This document shows positions 46,520 through 57,264 of a stretch of DNA of 64,000 nt, in pieces. Under the pieces are notes generated by a model that saw only the letters and a list, made by a program, of their open reading frames with translations, did not search any database and was not told the DNA's origin. This DNA is from Rutpela maculata (lineage: Eukaryota; Arthropoda; Insecta; Coleoptera; Cerambycidae): assembly GCA_936432065.2 (NCBI GenBank), contig OW386293.2:25990234-26054233 (forward strand), read 5' to 3'. A program made the position numbers and the translations under genes. Within the stretch, counting starts at the first letter, position 1. Each line of letters starts with the position of its first letter.

Positions 46520-47718
46520 TAGTCCGGTGATTTTAGATTAAAAAATAACGATTTCTTGGAAAGTTTTGGGACAAACCAAAAATTAGTCTACCTCCTACAG
46601 AATTTCTTCAGGAATCCGAAAAAAATAGGTGTTGACTACACAAAATGGCGGCTTTAATTGTTATTTAACTTTTTGTAAACAAAATGAATTTTGCAACTTA
46701 CTTGTTTGCTTATATCTTCATTTCTAAAGGTCGTAGAAAAACGTTCGTCAATTTCTTCGTCATGGGTTCCCCTATAAGGTAGGTATATGCAAAGAACGAA
46801 TTTTTGATTGTTAATAACATTTTTAGGCAAAAAACCGAAAAAATTGAATTTTTCAAACCTCGAACTTTGAAGTACTGTAGAAACAAATATAAAATCTGCA
46901 TGTTAACGATATTATGAGAAATAGTACATATTTTTACCCTCAATGAAATTCACTTTGTCCCGTTGCAAAATATTAATTATTTTTTTTGCAATTAATTTAT
47001 AAAAAAAAAATTCAAACTGTTACACTAAAAGATCATATTAATATTTTACAGTTCTGTTTCGGTAAAAACATTGTATTTGACGTACATTTATATAATCAGA
47101 AAGAGTATTGCAAACAAATTTTAATTTGCGACTTTTTTACGCAAAAATCAATTTTGCAACTTAAACAAATGTAAATATCTCAGTGGATTTTGCATAAAAT
47201 TTATTGCAACTAACGGCATTTTAATTGTCATAAAAAACACGAATTTAAAAAAAAAATTGCTCCGATGCTTTGGAGCCGAGTTATGAAGAATTCACGTTCC
47301 TTGCGATTACGACGAAATTTAAAAATATTTTTACTTGAAAATTTAACTGAATATACCTCAGAGCGTGTGTTATCACTTACAAGTGATGGGCCATGTAAAA
47401 AAAAATTGAGAAAATTGCATCCTTGGTGCTCGCGCTCACGCTAGACGCCAGATTCCCCTCCCCATTCACTGCTAGTGGTGTACTTGGACAGTTTTACCGC
47501 GACGACAGCTTTATTTCTCTTTTTCTCGGCTTCAGAAGTGGCTAGATGGACGTTTTTTTTAATGCAACTTATTTTTTTCTCAGCTTTCCGATTCTTCGAT
47601 TATTTTTCAATTATTCAATTACGTTGCTCCGCAAAAAGAATTTGTCATACAGCGGCTTTATTATTTTATTATTATGGATAAAATAATTTCAGTAGTTTAT
47701 AATCAAACATCTTATAAT

Positions 47719-48294
47719 TATTTCCACATCCAGTGGAAGTATAGTAACGCAAAAAAAATTGTAAAAATTTGTATTGTTCAAATAGGTTTAGAATGTCATG
47801 AAATGTTGAGATTTTAAGTTTGAGCAAAAAAGTCTGTCCTCTGTCGGTCGGTCCGTCTGTAACTTTTTGTGCGCACGATTACTCTGGAACCTTTTAATAT
47901 ATTGACTTGAGATTTGCTACATGCATGTATTTTAACGAGATTTGGAAGATTATATTTTGATCTTATTCCGTTGAAGGGTTGGGGTAAATGGGTAATTAAG
48001 CAAGTAAGAGCCCATAAAATTGGTATTTAGTATAAGTAAGAGAAGCTAAGGTCCCAAAAAATTTGTTGGCATCGCTCACCCCCACCTCATTATTAAAGGA
48101 GGTGATAAAAAAATGTGATTTAGTGTGTATACAAGAAGCAAAGGCCTCAATTTTGTTTTTACTTCATCCACCCCCACTACCACCATTCCCACCCCCACTA
48201 CCGATGTGATATATCGTTTTATTAGTTTTTTTTTTCGTTGTGAGAGACTTGGATAGAAAATCTGGATGTGAAAGTAGTGATTCCTTGGGCAGCG
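47719..48294 (+). repeat. Dispersed repeat family A in the palindrome loop
   Basis: It opens 'tatttccacatccagtggaa' and closes 'gattccttgggcagcg', like the copy at 17214-17930, with an internal deletion in the C-rich half. It appears to have inserted into the loop of the larger palindrome. Confidence 0.7.
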
Positions 48295-48431
48295 TTTTTT
48301 TTTTACAATTTTACAAACATCCTATAATTTAAGCAATCACGCATTATTGTTATGTTATGAATTAGATGTTTATTTCGCTGTTTAAAACAAATTAAATCAA
48401 TACTGATGTCTGTCAGTTTAAATTAAATGAA

Positions 48432-48602
48432 ATGCAAGAGAATGAGGTAGTTATTGAAAATGTTGATATAAATAATGACGACGATGACAATGATTGTCTG
48501 TACGCAGTAATGCGAGACGAAACGGACAGCGAGTCCGACACAGGAAATCAACCTAAAAAAAACGAGGACAGAAAAATAAACTTTATTTTGTATATTCAAT
48601 AA
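48432..48602 (+). other. Short acidic open frame, 56 codons
   Basis: MQENEVVIENVDINN, then a DDDDND run, YAVMRDETDSESDTG and a lysine-rich end, followed by an overlapping AATAAA at the stop. Composition resembles the acidic N-terminus of DNA-transposase proteins such as piggyBac, but no catalytic part follows. It may be what remains of the coding centre of the palindromic element, or chance. Confidence 0.25.
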
Positions 48603-49845
48603 ATAATTTTTAAATACAAAATGTATACCTTTTTTATCCCCACCAATAAGAGTAAAAACTATTCACTCATCTATGTCTTATTAAATAAATTGTATGTAAT
48701 CTTTACATATTTATTTTATGTAGCAACGTAATTGAATGATTGAAAAATAATCGAATAATCGGAAAGCTGAGAAAAAAATAAGTTGCAAAAAAAAACGTCC
48801 ATCTAGCCACTCCTGAAGCCGATAAAAAGAGAAATAAAACTGCCGCCGCGACAAAATTGTCCAAGTACGCCACTAGCAGTAAAGGGGGAGGGGAATCTGG
48901 CATCTAGCGTAAGCGCGAGCGCCAAGGATGCAATTTTCTTAATTTTTTTTTCCATGGCCCATCTAGATATATATAGACATGGCACTTTTTGTAAGTGATA
49001 ACACACGCTCTGAGGTATATTCAGTTAAATTTTCAAGTAAAAATATTTTCAAATTTCGCCGCAATCGCAAAAAACGTGAATTCTTCATATCTCGGCTCCA
49101 AAGCACCGGAGCAATTTTTATTTTTTTAATTCATGTTTTTTTTTATCACAATTAAAATGCCGTTAGTTGCAATAAATTTTATGCAAAATCCACTGAGATA
49201 TTTATATTTGTTTAAGTTGCAAAACAATTTTTTTTCGTAAAAAAGTCGCAAATTAAAATTTTTTTGCAATATTCTTTTTGATTATGTAAATGTACGTCAA
49301 ATACAATGTTTTTACCGAAACAGAAATGTAAAATATTAATATGATCTTTTAGTATAACAGTTTGAATTTTTTTTATAAATTAATTTAAAAAAAAAAATGA
49401 TTAATATTTTGCAACGGGACAAAGTGCATTTCATTAAGGGTAAAAATATGTATTATTTCTCATAATATCGTTAACATGCAGATTTTATATTTGTTTCTAT
49501 AGTACTTCAAAATTCGACGATCGAGAAATTCAATTTTTTCAGTTTCTTGTCATAAAATGTTATTAACAATAAAAATTCGTTCTTTGGATATACCTACCTT
49601 ATAGGGGAACCTATGACGAAGAAATTGACGGGACGAACGTTTTTCTACGACCTTTAGAAGCGAAGATATAAGCAAACAAGTAAGTTGCAAAATTCATTTT
49701 GTTTACAAAAAGTTAAATAAGCATTAAAGCAGCCATTTTAAGTGGTCAACACTTTTTTTCGGATTCCTGAGGAAATTCTGTAGGGGGTAGACTAATTTTT
49801 GGCTTGTCCCAAAACTTTCCGAGACAATTTCCTGGCACCGGACTA

Positions 49846-50376
49846 TTTTACTATTTTTTGCTAATAATTTCCTATAGACGCTACGTGCCTTTGTCGCATT
49901 TTTCGGTTTCGCCCCTTTTGTACGCCGCATAGTTAAAATTATATATTCATTCTTATGAATGATACACATAATGACTGACATAATCTTCGCTTTCATGGTC
50001 TCTTGTGAAGAGATTAAAAAGTAAAAAATATTCCCAAATATTTTCGAAGTGTTTCGGAAAAGTATATTGTTTCTTTTTCCTTGACAACAAATACTTTTAT
50101 TTTTAGTATATTTTTTCATAGAATATATTTTCACTCCCATGGCCTGGGCCAAAACATATTTTCCTAAGTGAAAATTCGGTGCTTCTTCGAATTTTCAACT
50201 AATTGTGCCTTACGTTTTAAGGAACGTATACAAGTCCTTTTGTGCTAGTTTTCAGCTCTAAACATGCACGTTACGTTCCAAAATGCCTTTAAATGAATTT
50301 TTACATAAATCGAAATTTTATTTTGTCTTCGAGTTAGGTCGATTCTGGGAGGTTCTATAACAAGCCCATGTTGCTG
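49846..50376. other. No convincing gene
   Basis: A 142-codon minus-strand frame (50152-49724) overlaps the palindrome arm and matches nothing known; its composition follows the AT-rich background. I leave it as unsupported. Confidence 0.35.
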
Positions 50377-50390
50377 AAATAGAAGGTCTA

Positions 50391-51407
50391 GAGAATATTA
50401 TTTAGGTATTATGCAAATCACAACTTACACACTTTTTATTTATTACAAAAATACCTACTTTCTGTATATTGTTGCCCTAATCTGGGCACGCTAATATACT
50501 AGTCAGGTAAATACTTTAAAACACTCATTATTAGAGAATCAATCAAAACAACTACTCTTCTAGCTAATACTGACGAAGTATTGAATTACATGATAGGATT
50601 CTTAGCATTTTAAAGAACAAAAATATATTGAAAATACTTAAATCATTTATTCAAATTTAATCATTCACACTTTTTTATTTAATATGAAATTATCTACTTT
50701 CTGTATATTGGTGCCTTAGTCGGGTCACGCTAATATACTACTTAGGAAAACACTTTAAAACACTCATTATTGATGAGAACTAACGAGTTCGAAAAAACTT
50801 GTACAACTTTTCTAGAGTTGAAATAGAATGTATGGTTCAAGAATTGTTGTGAACGACTGAATTTCAATAAATAATTTAACTATTTTCAATATATTTTTTT
50901 GCCTTAAAATGCCAGGAATCCTATCATGTAATTCAATACTTCGTCAGTATTAGCTAGAAGAGTAGTTGTTTTGATTGGTCTTCCAATAATGAGTGTTTTA
51001 AAGTGTTTTCCTAAGTAGTATATTAGCGTGACCCGACTAAGGCACCAATATACAGAAAGTAGATAATTTCATATTAAATAAAAAAGTGTGAATGATTAAA
51101 TTTGAATAAATGATTTAAGTATTTTCAATATATTTTTGTTCTTTAAAATGCTAAGAATCCTATCATGTAATTCAATACTTCGTCAGTATTAGCTAGAAGA
51201 GTAGTTGTTTTGATTGATTCTCTAATAATGAGTGTTTTAAAGTATTTACCTGACTAGTATATTAGCGTGCCCAGATTAGGGCAACAATATACAGAAAGTA
51301 GGTATTTTAGTAATAAATAAAAAGTGTGTAAGTTGTGATTTGCATAATACCTAAATAATATTCTCTAATCATGAAAAAGCAAATAAATAAAAAATAATTA
51401 ATTGTAA
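50391..51407. mobile_element. Palindromic retroelement, copy 2, nested
   Basis: It has the same start ('gagaatattatttaggtatt'), the same arm text and the same A-rich asymmetric tail ('atcatgaaaaag...aattaattgtaaaa') as 18940-19633. The target duplication 'aaatagaaggtcta' lies at 50377-50390 and about 51408-51421. Unlike copy 1, the outer arms (to about 50665 and from about 51098) enclose a second, diverged hairpin of the same family (about 50667-51097) which has lost part of one arm. The inner apex carries a damaged hammerhead. Confidence 0.8.
50770..50818 (+). ncRNA. Damaged hammerhead motif
   Basis: Stem II (GAACT-AACG-AGTTC), GAAA, the TTTTC cleavage site and the TAGAGT strand are kept. 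The first core base is T instead of C (TTGATGA) and the 5' strand of stem I is replaced by unrelated arm sequence. It should not cleave. A deletion joining arm text ('attattg') to the core explains the loss. Confidence 0.65.
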
Positions 51408-51421
51408 AAATAGAAGGTCTA

Positions 51422-52996
51422 TCATGTATTTCTCATAATTAAAAAATGCTCAAAAAATATCAACATATAGCCAATGATTCAAGAACTCCACAAAATATTC
51501 AGCTTGGGCGGTCGCGTTAAAAATAACTCTTTATACATATTGTCAAGGCCGGTTTAAGGATTGGCGCTCCCCTGGGCCAATCATGTATTTGCGCCCTCTT
51601 ATTCATAGATAGACAGACAGATAGATATTTTTTAAATTGGAAATGCAAAATATAAAAATGTATGCACATCACTACACATACAAATACTTCACACAGTATA
51701 AAAAATACAAAAAATAAGAAAGACGAGGCAAGCTCCCACGAAATGGCCAGAGCATACCATAATGGATAAAAAATAAAAAAAATTCCCTCGAAAATGAAGA
51801 TTGATTAGTGCGGGGGGGGGCAAAATATATTTTTTTTAATAAGCAGAAAGCGCAAAGACCTCGCTACGCCCTTCATGCCTTATCATTTTTATATTATTTG
51901 AGAATGTTTCATTTGGTGTTTGCAATGTAATATATCTGCAAACTGATCATTGACCAAGGATTACAGTAAAATAACCTCCCAAATGACTGTTTTCACATTT
52001 TCTCTGACAATTATATTTCTACGCATCTAACGATAAAAGTAAGTATACAACGGAATAAATTCTGAATGTCCACCGTTCCTGAAATTATTATTTTACCCCC
52101 AACATTACCACCACGAAAAAAAAAATACTGTATGGAATTTGTCTAGAAAACTTAATTCTGTGTACGTGATTAGTTTTGCATTGAATATAAAAAATCGTAA
52201 TTGAAAATGTTGGAGTTACCCAATAAAAGCGTAAATGTTTAACAATATTTTTCACGTTTCAATTCTCTTTATTGTTTAAATTTTATAAACGCACAGCAAA
52301 AAATCATTGAAATTAAGACCCCAAATAACTGACCGACTGCTGACAAAATTTCTATATCCCATTCTGATTCATTTCCAACCCTCCAAGACTTTCGTAACTT
52401 TCCATCGCAGGATTCGAAGGATTCTTGTTACGTGAAAGTGGTTTCAGGCAACACCAGATGGTGTATAAAGCCGAACTGAAGTCCGGGAACTCCGGGATTT
52501 CGGGTAAGGGCGCGAGGAGTTCAACTCCGGTGATACATCACTGCGCCCCACCTAACCCTCTCCCCTACCGAGACTCACTCTGCACTCACGGAAAATTGAG
52601 TTCACCGTATTTATTACCGCAGCTATCTACTTTATATTATAGTCTAGCGGCCAATAGTCTCTATAAAGGGTACATCTGCGAAATGGATAGAATCAGAGGA
52701 TGTGTGACTACGTACATACTACACAGTGAAGTCAAATTAGGATTTTAATGTGAATTGCCTTTTCAGGGCAGATTTCTGTTTTAACATGTTCAGGGCATCA
52801 ACGTAAGTTCACAGCTCAGTTTTGCAGTTTCTGCGAGGTCGGCGTATTATTTATTTAAACAACTTAAATTTTTAGATCGTGTTTTCTATGGGTTTTCTTT
52901 GAATATCTCGAAATCTATAAGTCCTATGGAAAACAATAAAAAGAAGGAAAACATTCGTTTTGAGTTGTACAATTAAAGTACATAAACTACAATTCA
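51422..52996. other. No confident gene; one weak exon candidate
   Basis: Around 52411-52501 an acceptor-like 'cgcag' and a donor-like 'ggtaag' bound an open stretch (FEGFLLRESGFRQHQ...), in a locally GC-richer region to about 52680. No homology is recognised, so it is only a candidate. The part 51540-51610 carries 'ggcgctcccctgggcc' text common in animal repeats. Confidence 0.3.
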
Positions 52997-53777
52997 TTCC
53001 AATTGTTATTATTATTTTAAAAAAATGAATGTTGCAAAATTATGCGTTTTTAAACGTTTAAACTGTTTTAAAAAAAATAATGTATAATATTTAATGAAAT
53101 ATTGGAATAAAGTATAATCGCCATTTCAAATTTCAAATCAAAATGAGTACGAAAACGGCTCAAATATACAATTGTTGTTAAAACTATTCACCCTTGTGAA
53201 ATCCTGCCATCAAGATCAAGAAATATGTACTATGGCTCAAATTGTAGCGTTCTTTGAGATCACGAAGAAAAACATTTTTTTTTTCAAAATTTACACCCGT
53301 GTTATTGCAGTTTTTTACAGTTTTCGAAATTTCAGTTATAGACAAATTCAAGTAACTCTCTAGTCTCTAGTTTTTTTTACAAAATCAAAAATGGTAAACG
53401 AGTAATGAAAGTATATTAAAAAAGCCAACTTTTGAAAAGAAAATAATGCTATACTTGCATTTAGAGCTGAGATACGTTAGTTTTTACGTTTAGGCCACTT
53501 ATAAATAAACAAATCGATATTTCTTCTTGCAATTTGGAGTGGTCAATCTCCAATGTTTATTATTTTGTGTTTGCTATTTGAAGATAATCCAAAGCTACAT
53601 TTGTTAAAATAACATCGAATAAAGCAGCTTTGAGAACATAATGCACATTTTCAATTTTTTTATAACTTTTTAATTTTTGTCACGAAAATGGTAAACCAAT
53701 CTAACTTGAACAACTATGCTCATGTATACAGCTTTGTAAAACTTTTAATATTACTGACACAATAAAAAAATATATTT

Positions 53778-53815
53778 CGCGAGCAGGATTTGAACCCGAG
53801 ACGTTCGCATTCTGA
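53778..53815 (-). other. tRNA-like 3' half
   Basis: The minus strand reads 'tctcgggttcaaatcctgct', a good B-box and T-arm, then 'cgcga'. No matching 5' acceptor strand is present, so it is a tRNA-derived fragment at best. Confidence 0.3.
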
Positions 53816-54217
53816 ATAAAACATGTTAGTCGTAAGCAAGCAAGCAATAACAAGTTTATTAAAATTAAGGGTACATGTATGTTGTGGCAATCAGTTCACT
53901 TACTAGTGAATATAAGATCCAATTTCAAGTAACCAAGGAAAGAGAAGAAACAAAATATAACAATTTTATATATCAAGATAATAACACGTATTTTTATAAA
54001 AAAATCAAATTTGAAATCTAAATTAAAACTTTTTAGAAATCTAATAATTAACTTATTTAATAGCCCTAACTGGCTATATTGGTGACCCCGAACGTGATCA
54101 CGTATACCTCTTGAGACTCCATGAGAATTCAAGGCAGTTGTCAAAAATTCATAATGAAGACTGAAGTTTGAAGCTTTTGACAGTGTTCTTAAATAGTTAT
54201 GCTAAAAATAATCTCCC

Positions 54218-54457
54218 ATGGATATTCTAGACAGCTGTGCCAGTCACGACGTGAATATGGGGCCGAACGTGCTGATAACCGCTTTAACGACGGACGATGT
54301 CCACAACGAAGACAGCCTGCTAAAAGTCGGCCATTCCATAGATATCTTCACTATATACGGATTCTTCAGTCTCTCCATGAAGATGGTACCGAGAAATGAA
54401 TCTAGACTGGATTTTCAGAAGACGTTTTATATATTTCATCATGTACATGTTAGGTAG
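54218..54457 (+). other. Unrecognised open frame in the LTR-like element
   Basis: A 79-codon frame MDILDSCASHDVNMGPN, then LITALTTDDVHNED and LDFQKTFYIFHHV, ends at TTAG|GTAGGT, which resembles a splice donor. It is less AT-rich than its surroundings. It could be a captured host exon or chance; no homology is recognised. Confidence 0.25.
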
Positions 54458-54587
54458 GTACTCTATATTGCTCCCTGCATTTGTTAAACCAGCTTATTAA
54501 TGTATCAATTATTTACTATTTTTATTAATTCACAATTCATTTCTATTAACTATGCTATTCCATCAATGAATTTTAATTTACTGAAAA

Positions 54588-54885
54588 ACGCTCAATCTCG
54601 GCGTTCTCAATGCTCGGTTGTGAACTTTCATATTCACCTAGCATCGTCAAATACATGCTACTTTATTTTATCACTTACCTCAATTTCTTCTATGCACTCA
54701 ATCAATTCCGAAAGATGCTCAATTTATAGATTGTGAACTTTCATTCACTTAGCACCACACATGCATGCTATTTTTATCAATTACGTATTAAAGACGCTCA
54801 ATCCAATTATGATTGCGAACTTTTATTCCACTTAGCATCAGTCACATACATGCTATTTTATTTCAATTCACCAATGACATATAAC
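54588..54885 (+). repeat. Three degenerate tandem units
   Basis: Units of about 80-120 bp start near 54588, 54713 and 54793. Each has 'gctcaat', then 'tg(t/c)gaacttt.at', 'cacttagca' and 'acat.catgctatttt'. They fill the 3' half of the LTR-like element's interior. Confidence 0.7.
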
Positions 54886-56100
54886 ATACTCGCATTAAGG
54901 ATAATGTTATTACAAAAATAAGTTTCCTTGTGTTACGTTATTTTGTCGTCTATCAGTCAAATCTGACTTTTCTTTTTCAAATGTCATCTTAAATATTGAT
55001 ACTTTGGTAAGTTGGTTTCTGGTTTCTTCGTTGTAGGGGGGGGGGGGGGGTATATGTAGCGTTCTTACTCACTATGGATATGACAATAACATATTATTAC
55101 TATAAAAAATCGAATTTGAAATCTATTAATTATTAATAATTAACTTATTTAATAGTCCTAACTGCGGCAGGTCTGGTTTAGCTAAAGCTGAAAATAAAAG
55201 GTTAAAACTTCTGCCTAAGAATAAAGCTTAAAATTAACAATAGTGCATGAAAATACTTAAAAAATAATTAAAATTTGCACTTTAAAAACTAGCGGTTACG
55301 CGCACAGACGAACACTTTGGAATTTTGATTGCTGACACGGAAAAACAGAACTCAACGAAAAAACCCGTTCGAAGCAAATCCACTCTGGTCTTATAAAAAC
55401 ATAATATAACATTTAGACATATTTGGTGATTTTCAGATCTCTAACAAAATTGCTAAAGACCCCACTTTAGGGCCTTTATACAGTATCTTTTAACAATTGT
55501 AGCTTTGGAATATTTTCAAGTAACAGAGACAAAATAATAGACAGAAGAATTACCTGTCCAAATTTCAATAAGAAATATCGATTTGTTTATTTATAAGTGA
55601 CCTAAACGTAAAAACTAACGTATCTCAGCTTCAAATGCAAGTAGAGCATTATTTATTTTTTTTAAGTTGACTTTTTTAATCTACTTTCGTTACTTCTTTA
55701 CCGATTTTTATTTCATAAAAAACAGAGAGTTATTTCAATTTGTTTATAACTACAACATCGTCGAAAATTATAACTGCAATAAAAAGAGTTTAAATTTTGA
55801 AAAAAAAATGTCTCTCCGTGATCTTAAAAATAATTATAAAAAGCTACAATTTGAGCCGTCGTACACATTTCTCGGATTTGATGGCAGGTTTTGACAAGGG
55901 TGCAAAGTTTTAGCAACAATTGTATATTTGTGCAGTTTTAATAATCATTTTAATTGGAAATTTTAAGTGGTGATTGTACTTTATAAGAGCTATATTTTTC
56001 CAAAATTTCATTAAATATTATCCATTATAAGAGCAGTGATTTGTTTAGAAACACATAATTTTACAATATTATTTTTTTTTTGAATAATAATAAAAATGGG

Positions 56101-57264
56101 AATTAAATATAGTTTGTGTACTTTTATTGTACGGCTCATAACAAACATTTTCTTTCTTTTTGTTGTTTTCCATCAAAGAAAACCGATGGACCGACTCGGT
56201 CTAAAAAATTAAATTGTTTAAATAAACAATACGCCAACCTCGCAGAAACTGCAGAACTGAACTGTGAACTTAAGTTGATCCCCTGAACACGATAAAACAA
56301 AAAAACTGCCCTGACCAGACAATTCACATTGTGAATTTTTTAGTCTTAATTTGACTCCACTTACATACATTATCACAATGTGAACCGACTAAACCATTAT
56401 TTTAAATATTATGATCATCATGCAAACAATATACAAGTTTAGCAAAAGGTGCGGTACTCGATTTTAATAAGTTTTCAAATGTCACAAGCTTAAAAATTTA
56501 AATAAATATACAGTGTGTCCTCTTTGAGATGGACACAAGCCCATAAAATATGTATTATTTCGATATAATCCGTTGAACTTTTCCTTCTTATTTAGTATAT
56601 AGAAAACCTCAGTTTAGGAGCACATTGCCATGTTCCAGATATCAGACCAAGGCCTACTACGTTCTTTATGCCATCCAAAATTCCAGAAATTTTATTGGGG
56701 ATTTTTTTATTTAAAATCATAGTATTAATTAGGGTATTTTGAAATCCATTTGCAATAATTTAATTTAAATGCATCAAATGGTATATATTTTATTGGGGAT
56801 TAAATTTGAAAACAGCGTAATTTAATGTTTTAGTAAAAAGCTAAGTAGACCCTGGAAGAAAAATAGAATGTGAAAACGAAAGAATTCCTCATTTTGATTA
56901 AGAACAAATAGTGAGGTAATTTTTTTCTGGTGAATTCCTATGAAAAGCCCTTTTGAAAATTACTGACTTCTTTTGGATATAAACGTATATATGGAGCTTT
57001 TCATAAAAATGCATAAGAAAACAGTGACTTTATATAAAGCATTTTCTCTTTCCACATTCGGTTATTTTGCTTTTCAAGCCCTACTCAGCTTTTTATTAGA
57101 AAATTAAACTGATTTCAACTTTAACCCTCAATAAAATAAATACTTTTGATACGCTTAAATGAAATTTGGTGCAAATGCGTATGATATCAAAATTTTGAAT
57201 AAAAAATTCCCTAAGATGATTTTTCGAACATTTAGAAAGCGTAAAGAAATTGCAGTAGACCGTG
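56101..57264. other. No gene; segment related to the Penelope-like relic
   Basis: The block 'aaataaacaatacgccaacc' with 'actgccctgaccagacaatt' at 56190-56360 matches 9640-9745, upstream of the RT fragment there, so it is likely part of a second Penelope-like copy. The rest is AT-rich without a supportable feature. Confidence 0.45.

Larger units (their letters stand above)
46520..49845. repeat. 3.3 kb palindromic element with 1.1 kb arms
   Basis: The ends are TAGTCCGGTG and its complement CACCGGACTA. The arms 46520-47628 and 48720-49845 align along their length, with small gaps, through 'gttttgggacaa(a/g)ccaaaa', 'gtcgtagaaaaacgttcgt', 'gcaaaatccactgagatat' (inverted) and 'gcgagcgc' blocks. 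The 1.1 kb centre holds a family A repeat and a short acidic frame. No transposase is seen. Short frames in the arms recur on both strands because the arms are copies. A possible short T-rich target duplication is ambiguous. Confidence 0.85.
53880..55165 (+). mobile_element. Small degenerate LTR-type element
   Basis: A 5' LTR-like segment (53880 to about 54071) is followed by TGGTGACCCCGAACGTG at 54080-54096, which differs by one inserted base from a tRNA-Trp primer-binding site used by some gypsy elements. A run of 15 G at 55036-55050 acts as a polypurine tract, and a shorter 3' LTR-like segment (55055 to about 55161) shares 'aatttgaaatcta' and 'taattaacttatttaatag' with the first. The 0.95 kb interior has no Gag or Pol. 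It resembles a terminal-repeat element in miniature. Confidence 0.55.
52997..56100. repeat. 3.1 kb foldback with about 620 bp arms
   Basis: The arms 52997-53620 and 55478-56100 align inverted through 'gcaaaattatgcgttt', 'aatatacaattgttg', 'cctgccatcaa', 'gtttaggtcacttataaata' (55590, inverted) and 'ccaaagctaca'. The loop contains an LTR-like element (53880-55165) with its own termini, so the loop was probably invaded. Confidence 0.75.

Noticed and set aside
47475..49006. Homologous hydrophobic frames on both strands (ARWTFF)
   Set aside because: They are copies in the arms of the 46520-49845 palindrome, not conserved proteins.
49724..50152. 142-codon minus-strand frame
   Set aside because: It partly overlaps a palindrome arm, has background composition and no recognisable motif.
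52425..52748. 107-codon frame in a GC-richer stretch
   Set aside because: Splice-like signals exist inside it but no homology; kept only as a weak exon candidate in the region description.
53778..53815. tRNA gene on the minus strand
   Set aside because: Only a T-arm-like half is present; no 5' acceptor strand.
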